Below are positions 46,756 to 54,309 of a stretch of DNA of 64,000 nucleotides, piece by piece. The stretch spans positions 141,360-205,359 of the forward strand of contig CBDDKF010000006.1 in assembly GCA_965230015.1 (NCBI GenBank). The letters run 5' to 3'. The position numbers and the translations under genes were made by a program. A model generated the notes under the pieces. That model made no database searches. It was not told where the DNA came from and worked only from the letters and a program-made list of their open reading frames with translations. Position 1 is the first letter of the stretch; the number at the start of each line of letters is the position of its first letter. This DNA comes from JABSQH01 sp965230015. Its GTDB lineage: Bacteria > Actinomycetota > Acidimicrobiia > Acidimicrobiales > Ilumatobacteraceae.

Positions 46756-46776
46756 CCTGAGTCCTATCGACTCAAC
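46756..46776 (-). promoter_or_regulatory. HAIR operator (HspR-binding inverted repeat) upstream of dnaK
   Basis: CCTGAGT-N7-ACTCAAC differs at two outer positions from the consensus CTTGAGT-N7-ACTCAAG. It sits 122 bases before the dnaK ATG, just past the end of cdd. On the minus strand TTGAGT within it could serve as a -35 box, so HspR binding would block the promoter. Confidence 0.82.
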
Positions 46777-46790
46777 TAATGTACGAGTTG

Positions 46791-47201
46791 TCAGTCTGTT
46801 TCGTGTTCCCCCACGTCAGAGGGCCCAAACGCGTCCGGCAACAGCTCGCCGATCGTGCGCTCGAGGCGCTCATCGGACGCCACGGTGAGGCTGTGGACCA
46901 CCACGTCGCGCCCGGCGAACTCAGAGAGCCGTTGTCGGCACCCGCCACACGGCGTGCCAGGACGATCGCCGTCGGTGACCACCACCACCTCGTAGATGCG
47001 CCGCCCACCAGCTGCGGCCATCGCTGCGATCGCGCCCGCCTCGGCGCAGGTGCCGAGGGGGTACGCGGCGTTCTCCACGTTGGGCGCCGCCACGATCCCG
47101 ACGTCGGTGCGCAAGGCGGCGCCGACGCGGTAGTTGGAGTACGGGCAGTAGGCGTGCTGGTGGACGCGCCGGGCCGCGGCGGTGAGTTCGTCGTCGCTCA
47201 C
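46791..47201 (-). CDS. cdd: Cytidine deaminase
   Basis: A 136-residue homotetrameric-type enzyme converting cytidine and deoxycytidine to uridines in pyrimidine salvage. Zinc site: TCAEAGAI (Cys with catalytic Glu) and TPCGGCRQ (two Cys). Substrate loop NYRVGAAL and NVENAAYPLG are also present. Length is normal. Its 3' end adjoins the HAIR operator of dnaK. Confidence 0.96.
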   Translation of the reverse strand: MSDDELTAAARRVHQHAYCPYSNYRVGAALRTDVGIVAAPNVENAAYPLGTCAEAGAIAAMAAAGGRRIYEVVVVTDGDRPGTPCGGCRQRLSEFAGRDVVVHSLTVASDERLERTIGELLPDAFGPSDVGEHETD

Positions 47202-47297
47202 CCAGACACCCGCACAACCATCAGCACAACCGTCACCACAATCTGCTCAGTCGTCGGATTCACATTCGGATCTGTACTCCTCACAGCCAGACGCTCC

Positions 47298-48095
47298 TCA
47301 TCCCGGCATCCGCGCCGCCAGGTATCGACGCAACGAGCCGGGCAGCGCGTTGACCACCGAGGAGCCGACACGATTCTTGGCGCCCGACACCACCACGGCC
47401 TTGTTCGCCGCAACCCCAGCCAACCCAGCGGCGGCGACCTCGTCGGCGGTCTGCCACAGCCAGTCGGGAACCGACGATGCGTCGTACTCGGCGCGGTCCT
47501 GGAACTCGGTGCGGGTGAAGCCTGGGCACAGCACGGTGACATGTACGTGCTCGTCGCGCACCTCGAGATGCAGCGCCTCGGAGACAGCGTTGACGAAGGC
47601 TTTGGTGGCGTTGTACGTGGCCGTCTGCGGAGTGGCCATGAACGCGGCCATCGACGACACGTTGAGAATCCCTGCCGGAGCGTCCGCAGTTGCCCGGCCG
47701 ACGAACGCGGCCGCTGCGGTCTGCGACAGCCGCAGCAGGGCGGTGACGTTGACGGCCACGACGGCCGCTTCGTCGTCGGGGTCGAGTTCGGCCAGCGGAC
47801 CAACGTTGCCGAAGCCGGCGTTGTTGATCACCAGATCGATCGGATCGTCGTCGGCGCTGATGCGGTCGGCGACCCGCGCGAGTTGCGGTGCGTCGCCGAG
47901 GTCGGCAGGCAGCACCTCACACGAAACATCCACGTCGTCGGCGAGGGCGCGCAGACGCTGCTCGTCACGGGCGACGACCACGAGTTCGGTGCCGGCAGCG
48001 GCGAGCTGGCGAGCGAATGCGTCGCCGATCCCCGACGACGCGCCGGTCACCAGCGCGCGCTGCCACTTGACGGGGGTGCTCGTCGACTCGGCCAT
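47298..48095 (-). CDS. Short-chain dehydrogenase/reductase
   Basis: A 265-residue classical SDR: cofactor motif VTGASSGIGDAFARQL, VVVARDEQRL (NADP-favouring Arg), NNAGFGNVG, catalytic Ser in NVSSMAAFM, and Tyr-x-x-x-Lys in YNATKAFVNA. The tail with a hydrophobic C-terminal segment resembles short-chain reductases acting on lipids (DltE/YqjQ-like). ATG 48095 is the first sensible start. Substrate not determinable. Confidence 0.93.
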   Translation of the reverse strand: MAESTSTPVKWQRALVTGASSGIGDAFARQLAAAGTELVVVARDEQRLRALADDVDVSCEVLPADLGDAPQLARVADRISADDDPIDLVINNAGFGNVGPLAELDPDDEAAVVAVNVTALLRLSQTAAAAFVGRATADAPAGILNVSSMAAFMATPQTATYNATKAFVNAVSEALHLEVRDEHVHVTVLCPGFTRTEFQDRAEYDASSVPDWLWQTADEVAAAGLAGVAANKAVVVSGAKNRVGSSVVNALPGSLRRYLAARMPG

Positions 48096-48145
48096 CGGCG
48101 AATGATCCCACGTTTGCGTCGGCGCAGGCATCATGCTGGTAGTCG

Positions 48146-48613
48146 ATGCAGCTGTACCTGCGCGACGCGCTTCCCACCGACATCGATGGACTGCTGGCGT
48201 TGCTGTCGGGAGGCCGCCTGGTCGAGGACGACGACAGCCCGATCCATCTTCCCGCCGCAATGGGAAACTTCGTCGATGCCATCCGCGAGATCGAACGCAC
48301 CGACGGGAACTACCTGATGGTCGCCGACCTCGGTGGGCGGCTGGTGGCGATGCTGCAGTTGATCACCTTCCGTCACCTGCAGCACCGCGGCGGACTCTGC
48401 GCCGAAATCGAGAGCATGCACGTGGCCGCCGACATGCGCGGGCAAGACATCGGTGATCGGTTGCTCGACCACGCCGTGCGCCGAGCGTGCGAGCTCGGCT
48501 GCTACCGGGTGCAACTCACCAGCAAGGTCGATCGAGCCGACGCACATCGGCTCTACGAAGCACACGACTTCGTCGCTACACACAAGGGCTACAAGCGGTA
48601 CCTCCATCGCTAG
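48146..48613 (+). CDS. GNAT-family N-acetyltransferase
   Basis: A 155-residue GNAT fold: YLRDALPTDIDGLLALL, EIESMHVAADMRGQDIGDRLLDHAV (acetyl-CoA loop MRGQDIG, a version of R/Q-x-x-G-x-G/A), and LYEAHDFVATHKGYKRYL. Acceptor unknown. Divergent from the SDR gene, with 50 bases between starts. Confidence 0.93.
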   Translation: MQLYLRDALPTDIDGLLALLSGGRLVEDDDSPIHLPAAMGNFVDAIREIERTDGNYLMVADLGGRLVAMLQLITFRHLQHRGGLCAEIESMHVAADMRGQDIGDRLLDHAVRRACELGCYRVQLTSKVDRADAHRLYEAHDFVATHKGYKRYLHR

Positions 48614-48693
48614 GTATCCATCGCTACGTATCAATCGTTGCGTCTCACCCGCCCCGGCGATACCCGGCGGACTGATCCCCGCCGCCAAACCCG

Positions 48694-49893
48694 TCACCGT
48701 CGGTCGATCGCCAGCCGCTGCCACACGACCATCCCGGCCATGGCGACGAGAGTCGCCGACACCACCAGGACGGCGACGGGCGAGCCGGTGGCGACCGACG
48801 CGATCACTACGCCGAGCACCACCTCGCCGAGGTTCTCGGCTTGCGACAGCTGGGAATGCACGGTGGCGCGCGTCTGGCTCGCCGTCCGGCGGTTGACCGC
48901 AATCGTCCCGAGCACGCGGATGATCGGGAAGCTGAGCCCCGACACCACGAGCGCGCCGACGACCGCCATCGCCGCGTTCGGCGCCGACGCAAAGAGGACC
49001 AGCCCGGCCGCGCCAACCGCGCATGCAGCGACGTAGAGACGGCGGACGACATCTCGGCCGTCGATGTGCGCCTCGACGATGCGCAACGCGATGGCCCCGA
49101 GCACCGCCGCGATCACGGCGATGGCGGCGAACCACACGACCGGATCCGGCTCGCCCGGCACGCCGAGCTCGATCAGGCGAAGCTCGTAGAGGCGTCCGAA
49201 GCCCTCGGCTGCGCCGTTCACCAGGAAGGTTGCGACGAGCACTGCAACGATCACTCGATCGCGTGCGGCGAGACGGACACCGCTGCGCAGGATCAGCCAC
49301 GACGTAGCGATCCGCTCGCCACTGGGAACCGGAACGAAGCCCGTCTCTGGCCACCGAGTCACCGTTGTCAGACCGAGAGCCACCATGGCGAGCCCGCCCA
49401 CGACCACGGCAACCGCCAACGTGGTCGCCGCGCCGAGTGCACCGAACACGACGATGCCGGTGACCGCTCCGTACAGCCGCGCCCGGCCTTGGGCCGACAG
49501 CACCGCATCGATGAGATCGGGACGGTCCAGCTCGTCGGTGATCCACGCGACGTCGGCGCCGCTGGTGAGCGCCCAACCGAGACCCCACAAACAGTTGGCC
49601 ACCACGAGCACGGCGAACGACTGCGTGAATCCGACCACCGTCATCCCCACCCCCATCACCATGTGCGCCAGCACCAGCGTGAGCCGTCGACTGATCGCAT
49701 CCGCGAGCACACCGGCGGGCACCTCGGCGACGAGCACCGTGATCCCCTGGAACACGCCGATCAAGATGAGTTGCGGTGCGGTCAGCTCAGCGACCACCAC
49801 CAGGTACAGCGCAGTGACCAGCCACCAGCCACGGGCCAGGGCATCACGCAGCAGCGTCCAGCGCAGAAACCTGCGCGCCAGTTCGGGGTACAC
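48694..49893 (-). CDS. Major facilitator superfamily transporter
   Basis: A 399-residue protein with about 12 membrane helices. The A-motif-like loop after helix 2 is GVLADAISRRLTLVLAH; a central cytoplasmic loop follows helix 6. GTG 49893 is chosen because GAGGA lies 7 bases upstream and it precedes VYPELARRFLRWTLLRDAL. It resembles drug/tetracycline-type exporters, but the substrate cannot be assigned. Confidence 0.9.
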   Translation of the reverse strand: MYPELARRFLRWTLLRDALARGWWLVTALYLVVVAELTAPQLILIGVFQGITVLVAEVPAGVLADAISRRLTLVLAHMVMGVGMTVVGFTQSFAVLVVANCLWGLGWALTSGADVAWITDELDRPDLIDAVLSAQGRARLYGAVTGIVVFGALGAATTLAVAVVVGGLAMVALGLTTVTRWPETGFVPVPSGERIATSWLILRSGVRLAARDRVIVAVLVATFLVNGAAEGFGRLYELRLIELGVPGEPDPVVWFAAIAVIAAVLGAIALRIVEAHIDGRDVVRRLYVAACAVGAAGLVLFASAPNAAMAVVGALVVSGLSFPIIRVLGTIAVNRRTASQTRATVHSQLSQAENLGEVVLGVVIASVATGSPVAVLVVSATLVAMAGMVVWQRLAIDRR

Positions 49894-50234
49894 GATTCGT
49901 TCCTCACAGCCAGGGCGCGCCGAAGCGCGCGGCGTCGCCTCCGCTGGGTGCTCCGCGAGCGGGGCCGGACTCAGGCTGTTGTGGTGCTGCGCATGACGTA
50001 CCTCCGTGGTGTCAGCGGGAGCGAACGTAGCAGTCGGCGTCGCGCCGATCACCGGGGATTGCGCGTCGCCCACCGGGTCGTCGTTTCTCGGCGTCGTCAG
50101 TTGCGGAAGGCACAACCACGAACGCCGAGTACTCCCGAGCAGATATCCCCCGTCGTTTCTCGGCGTCGACGGTTGCGGACCGCGCAACCACCGACGCCGA
50201 GAATCCGCACGCGGGCACCTGCGACACTGGTGCG
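49894..50234. other. Intergenic region holding the first composite palindrome block
   Basis: Apart from the two palindromes at 50085-50203 there is no gene. The methyltransferase GTG lies 31 bases after the second palindrome. No -35/-10 pair stands out. Confidence 0.6.
50085..50203. repeat. Composite palindromic repeat block A (copies 3 and 4)
   Basis: Copy 3: TTCTCGGCGT (50085-50094) with ACGCCGAG (50122-50129). Copy 4: TTCTCGGCGTCG (50157-50168) with CGACGCCGAGAA (50192-50203), with inner arms GGTTGCG and CGCAACC. The two are joined by a spacer ACTCCCGAGCAGATATCCCC, nearly the same as in block B. Confidence 0.85.
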
Positions 50235-50990
50235 GTGAACGATCGCGCCACGGTGTTCGGCGGCGATGCCGCCAGCTACGACCGCTACCGCCCGGGTTAT
50301 CCGTCCGAGGTGGTGTCGTTCGTCGCCGAGCGGTGTGCCGGGCTAGCGGTCGACGTGGGATGCGGGACCGGGAAGGCCGCCCGATTGCTGCGCCAGCACG
50401 GGGTCGACGTGCTGGGGGTCGAGGCCGACGAACGCATGGCGGCGGTCGCTCGATCGCACGGCATCGAGGTCGTCACCAGCCGGCTCGAGCAGTGGACGCC
50501 CACACCGTGCGACGTGATGTACTCCGCCCAGGCCTGGCACTGGATCGACCCGGCACGAGGCGCCGACATCGCCGCACGCACGGTGCGACCCGGCGGCAGC
50601 TGGATCGCCTTCTGGAACGACGAGAACGATGCTGCCCTGGTCGACGCCTATCTCGACGTGTACCGCCGGGTCGCTCCCGAGCTCATCGACGGGGTTCCCG
50701 GCCGCTACCTCGACGACCCGAGCTTCCAGGCCCAGATCGGCGATCCGCTCGTGGCCACGGGAGCCTTCGCTCCCTTGGTCCGTCATGAAGTCACCTGGAT
50801 CGACGAGCTCCCGGTGGTCGACGTGGTGCGGCGGATCAGCACGCACAGTTCCCACCGCCTCCTCTCGCCCGAGCTGCAGCAGACGGTTGCACGCGAGCTG
50901 ACCGCTGCGCTGGCGACGAGGTGCGGTGGTGAAACGGCCCGCTGGTCGCTGCAGTACCGAACCGTCGTGTTGAGCACGCGCCGCCACTGA
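50235..50990 (+). CDS. SAM-dependent class I methyltransferase
   Basis: A 251-residue protein: FGGDAASYDRYRPGYPSEVV, motif I AVDVGCGTGKAARLL, VEADERMAA, motif II-like CDVMYSAQAWHWIDP, RTVRPGGSWIAFW. It matches the small-molecule methyltransferases of the UbiE/Trans-aconitate-type superfamily; the QAWHWID motif is common in that set. GTG start. It is enclosed by the two composite palindrome blocks. Confidence 0.92.
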   Translation: MNDRATVFGGDAASYDRYRPGYPSEVVSFVAERCAGLAVDVGCGTGKAARLLRQHGVDVLGVEADERMAAVARSHGIEVVTSRLEQWTPTPCDVMYSAQAWHWIDPARGADIAARTVRPGGSWIAFWNDENDAALVDAYLDVYRRVAPELIDGVPGRYLDDPSFQAQIGDPLVATGAFAPLVRHEVTWIDELPVVDVVRRISTHSSHRLLSPELQQTVARELTAALATRCGGETARWSLQYRTVVLSTRRH

Positions 50991-51009
50991 GTGCGCGCAG
51001 TGCCGTCGC

Positions 51010-51159
51010 TTCTCGGCGTCGTTGTTTCTCGGCGTCGACAGTTGCGGAAGACGCATCGACAGACGCCGAGAACTCCCGAGCAGACATCCCCGTCGCTTCT
51101 CGGCGTCGTCGTTTCTTGGCGTCGATGGTTGCGGGAGGCGCAACGGTCCACGCCGAGAA
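51010..51159. repeat. Composite palindromic repeat block B (copies 5 and 6)
   Basis: An extra left arm TTCTCGGCGTC (51010-51020) is followed by copy 5 (51026-51072) and, after the spacer ACTCCCGAGCAGACATCCCC, copy 6 (51113-51159, arms TTCTTGGCGT/ACGCCGAGAA, inner GGTTGCG/CGCAAC). It lies between the methyltransferase stop and the convergent cysC stop. Confidence 0.85.
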
Positions 51160-51178
51160 GGCGCAACGAACTGACCGA

Positions 51179-51775
51179 CTAGCGCGGGAGGGCGGCGACG
51201 ACGGCCGCCGTTTGCTCGTCGAGCGCAGTCGGCGCCAGCCGCAGCTCGGGAGCCAACGGCGCCTCGTACGGGTCGTCGATGCCAGTCATCCCGGTGAGCT
51301 CACCGGCGCGAGCCTTGGCGTAGAGGCCCTTGGGGTCACGCTGCTCGCACAGCTCGAGCGGGGTGTCGACGAACACCTCCACGAACGGAAGATCGGCGGC
51401 CTCGTGGATCGCCCGCACACGGTCACGGTCGGCGCGGTACGGCGAGATCACGGGCACGAGGACGACGAGCCCCGCGTCGGCCATCAGCCTTGCCACCTCG
51501 CCGATGCGGCGGACGTTCTCTGCACGATCCTCGGCGGAGAATCCGAGATCGGCGTTCAACCCGTGGCGCACGTTGTCGCCGTCGAGGAGATAGGCGGGAC
51601 GGCCTGCGGCGAGCAGCCGTTCGGCGACGCCGTTGGCGATCGTCGACTTGCCCGACCCCGACAGACCCGTGAACCACACGGTGGCGCCGCGCAGACCGTG
51701 CGCCGACCACCGGTCGGCACGCGACACCGCAGTGTCGTGCCACACGATGTTGTCGTTCGCGGGGGTACTGCTCAC
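51179..51775 (-). CDS. cysC: Adenylylsulfate (APS) kinase
   Basis: A 198-residue kinase phosphorylating APS to PAPS. P-loop FTGLSGSGKSTIANGV, DGDNVRHGLNADLGFS, ISPYRADRDRVR and KGLYAKARAGE are all family hallmarks. The GTG at 51775 is chosen; it lies 20 bases after the cysN stop. Together with cysD and cysN it completes sulfate activation on one transcript. Confidence 0.95.
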   Translation of the reverse strand: MSSTPANDNIVWHDTAVSRADRWSAHGLRGATVWFTGLSGSGKSTIANGVAERLLAAGRPAYLLDGDNVRHGLNADLGFSAEDRAENVRRIGEVARLMADAGLVVLVPVISPYRADRDRVRAIHEAADLPFVEVFVDTPLELCEQRDPKGLYAKARAGELTGMTGIDDPYEAPLAPELRLAPTALDEQTAAVVAALPR

Positions 51776-51795
51776 CAGCGTGCCGATGATGACGG

Positions 51796-53082
51796 TCAGG
51801 TGTTGGTGCGGCGAATCATCCCGCCGGCCACGGTCTGATTGGTCGCCTCGTCGATCAGGATGAAACTGCCGGTCACCCGATTGCGGCGGTAGTCGTCGAC
51901 GAACACCGGCTCGGTGCAGCGCAGCACGGCGCGCCCGATCTCGTTCATCTCGAGCGTGGTCGCGTCTTCGTCGCGGTGCATCGTGTTGATGTCGAGGCGG
52001 TATCGCAGGTCGGTGACCATCGCCCGCACCGTGCGCGTGGTGTGCTTGAGCGTGTAGATCGTGCGCGGCGTGAGCGACGCCGTCGAGTCCATCCAGCAGA
52101 TCATCGCTTCGAGGTCTTGGGTCACTTCGGGCCGATTGTGCGGGCGGCAGATCATGTCGCCACGCGACACGTCGAGGTTGTCGGCCAGCCGCACGGTGAC
52201 CGCCTGGCCGGGACGAGCATCGGGCACGCCGGCAGTGCCCTCGGCCAACGAGTCGAACGTGTCGATGCCGGCGATGGTGGTTTCCAGACCCGAGGGCAGC
52301 ACGACAACTTCGTCGCCGGGCTTCATCGTGCCCGCCGCCGGCGTACCGGCATACCCGCGATAGTCCTGGTGGGCGGTCGTGTGCGGACGAATCACGTACT
52401 GCACCGGGAACCGCGTATCGATCAGGTTGTCGTCGCTGGCGACGTACAGCGACTCGAGATGGTTGAGGAACGTCGAGCCCTGATACCACCCCATGTTGGC
52501 CGAGCGGTCGACCACGTTGTCGCCCTCGAACGCCGAGATCGGAATGAACGTCACGTCGCGCAGCTCGAGCTTCTGGGCGAACTCGGTGAACTGCTGACGG
52601 ATTTCGTCGAACCGCTCTTGGCTGTAGTCGACCAGGTCCATCTTGTTGACGGCGATCACCAGGTGCGGCACCCCGAGCAGCGACACGAGCAAGCTGTGCC
52701 GTCGGGTCTGCTCGACGACGCCGTTGCGGGCGTCGATCAGCAGCGTGGCCAGATCGACCGTAGACGCGCCGGTGATCATGTTGCGCGTGTACTGAATGTG
52801 CCCGGGGCAGTCGGCGATGATGAAGTTGCGCCGCGGCGTGGAGAAGTAGCGGTAGGCGACGTCGATCGTGATGCCCTGCTCGCGCTCGGCGCGCAGCCCG
52901 TCGGTGAGCAGCGCGAGGTCGACGTAGTCGTTGCCGCGCTTCTTGCTGACCGCCTCGACGTGCTCGAGCTGGTCTTCGAAGATCGACTTCGAGTCGTGCA
53001 GCAAGCGACCGATCAGGGTCGACTTGCCGTCGTCGACGCTGCCGACCGTGGCAAAGCGGAGCGGTTCGAGCTCACCAACCAT
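51796..53082 (-). CDS. cysN: Sulfate adenylyltransferase subunit 1 (GTPase)
   Basis: A 428-residue EF-Tu-like GTPase that drives APS synthesis by CysD. G1 GSVDDGKST, G2 GITIDVAYRYF, G3 DCPGH, G4 NKMD, then two beta-barrel domains. The length is that of the stand-alone protein, with CysC separate. Its ATG shares the A with the stop of the second micro-ORF (TGATG), not with cysD as usual. Confidence 0.97.
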   Translation of the reverse strand: MVGELEPLRFATVGSVDDGKSTLIGRLLHDSKSIFEDQLEHVEAVSKKRGNDYVDLALLTDGLRAEREQGITIDVAYRYFSTPRRNFIIADCPGHIQYTRNMITGASTVDLATLLIDARNGVVEQTRRHSLLVSLLGVPHLVIAVNKMDLVDYSQERFDEIRQQFTEFAQKLELRDVTFIPISAFEGDNVVDRSANMGWYQGSTFLNHLESLYVASDDNLIDTRFPVQYVIRPHTTAHQDYRGYAGTPAAGTMKPGDEVVVLPSGLETTIAGIDTFDSLAEGTAGVPDARPGQAVTVRLADNLDVSRGDMICRPHNRPEVTQDLEAMICWMDSTASLTPRTIYTLKHTTRTVRAMVTDLRYRLDINTMHRDEDATTLEMNEIGRAVLRCTEPVFVDDYRRNRVTGSFILIDEATNQTVAGGMIRRTNT

Positions 53083-53165
53083 CAGAAGTACCCCTTCACG
53101 ACGCAGCCGGCGAAGCGGCTGGAGCCGCCGCCGTGCTGAGCCGGTGCTTCCATTCCACCAACCAT
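53082..53165 (-). CDS. 27-residue micro-ORF 2 between cysD and cysN
   Basis: 27 codons, ATG at 53165 to TGA ending 53082. It begins MVGGMEAPAQHGGG and ends GCVVKGYF. The start shares its A with micro-ORF 1's stop and its stop shares an A with the cysN ATG. One residue differs from micro-ORF 1 (Met5 for Val5). No known family. Confidence 0.5.
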   Translation of the reverse strand: MVGGMEAPAQHGGGSSRFAGCVVKGYF

Positions 53166-53247
53166 CAGAAGTACCCCTTCACGACGCAGCCGGCGAAGCG
53201 GCTGGAGCCGCCGCCGTGCTGAGCCGGTGCTTCCACTCCACCAACCA
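53082..53247 (-). repeat. 83-bp tandem duplication at the cysD-cysN junction
   Basis: Units 53082-53164 and 53165-53247 differ at one position (82/83 identical). Each unit ends with the junction motif TACTTCTGATGGTTGGTG, which also marks the cysD end and the cysN start. Because the period is not a multiple of three, each unit re-sets the frame by the shared stop/start. Confidence 0.95.
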
Positions 53248-53248
53248 T
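53165..53248 (-). CDS. 27-residue micro-ORF 1 between cysD and cysN
   Basis: 27 codons, ATG at 53248 sharing its A with the cysD TGA. The product begins MVGGVEAPAQHGGG and ends GCVVKGYF, echoing the CysD end RKRQGYF. One Cys, Gly-rich, no helix or signal evident. Ribosomes finishing cysD could re-start here and pass on to cysN. Confidence 0.5.
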   Translation of the reverse strand: MVGGVEAPAQHGGGSSRFAGCVVKGYF

Positions 53249-54147
53249 CAGAAGTACCCCTGGCGCTTGCGATCTTCCATGCCCGCCTCGGAGATGCGGT
53301 CGTCGGCGCGGGTCGCCCCACGCTCGGTGATCCGCGCCACCGCGGTCTCGGCGACGATGTCGTCGACGGAGAAGGCGGCAGACTCCACCGCGGCGGTGCA
53401 CGTGGCGTCACCGATCGTGCGGAAGCGCACCGTTGCTTCGAACGGCTCTTCGCCGTCGAGCATCTGTACGTGGCGGTTCACCGCCATCAGCATCCCGTCG
53501 CGGGCAAACACCTGGCGGCTGTGGGCAAAATACAACGGCGGCAACGGCACGTTGCGCTCGTTGATGAACCGCCAGATGTCGAGTTCGGTCCAGTTCGACA
53601 ACGGGAACACGCGCAAGTGCTCGCCCTTGCGGTGACGAGCGTTGTACAGGTTCCACAGCTCGGGCCGCTGGTTCTTCGGATCCCACTGGCCGAACTCGTC
53701 GCGATGGCTGTAGATCCGCTCTTTCGCCCGAGCACGCTCTTCGTCGCGGCGGCCGCCACCGAACACCGCATCGAAGCCGTGCTCGGCGATCGCATCGAGC
53801 AACGTCACCGTTTGCAGCGCATTGCGCGTCGCCCGCGGACCCGTGTCTTCGCGCACGCGGCCAGCATCGATCGACGCCTGCACCGAGGCCACCACCAGCT
53901 CCACGCCGAACTCGTCGACGGTGCGGTCGCGGAACTCCATCAGCTCGTCGAAGTTGTGGCCGGTGTCGACGTGCATGATCGGGAACGGGATTCGCCCCGG
54001 GGCGAACGCCCGCTGGGCCAGGTGCAGCATGACCACCGAGTCCTTGCCGCCCGAGAACAACAGCACCGGTCGTTCGAACTCGGCAGCTACCTCGCGGAAG
54101 ATCGAGATCGACTCGGATTCGAGCGCACTCATCGTTTCGGTCGTCAT
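53248..54147 (-). CDS. cysD: Sulfate adenylyltransferase subunit 2
   Basis: A 299-residue ATP-sulfurylase small subunit: PP-loop LLFSGGKDSVVMLHL, HVDTGHNFDELMEFRD, FGGGRRDEERARAKERI, FPLSNWTELDIWRFI and the end EDRKRQGYF. Forms APS from sulfate and ATP with CysN. First gene of the minus-strand sulfate activation operon. ATG 54147 precedes MSALESESISIFREV. Confidence 0.97.
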   Translation of the reverse strand: MTTETMSALESESISIFREVAAEFERPVLLFSGGKDSVVMLHLAQRAFAPGRIPFPIMHVDTGHNFDELMEFRDRTVDEFGVELVVASVQASIDAGRVREDTGPRATRNALQTVTLLDAIAEHGFDAVFGGGRRDEERARAKERIYSHRDEFGQWDPKNQRPELWNLYNARHRKGEHLRVFPLSNWTELDIWRFINERNVPLPPLYFAHSRQVFARDGMLMAVNRHVQMLDGEEPFEATVRFRTIGDATCTAAVESAAFSVDDIVAETAVARITERGATRADDRISEAGMEDRKRQGYF

Positions 54148-54309
54148 CAGGCCTCGCTGGCTCGGGGCGGGCGTCGCAGATGCGGTGCCGCGTGGTCGAT
54201 CGCCAACTACCCGCCGGCGATCGCGCCCGAAGCGTATCGAGCCCGCGTCGTCCGCGAAACGAACGAGGTTCACCCGTGAACCAGCCGTTCTTACGATCGA
54301 TCTGAAGCC

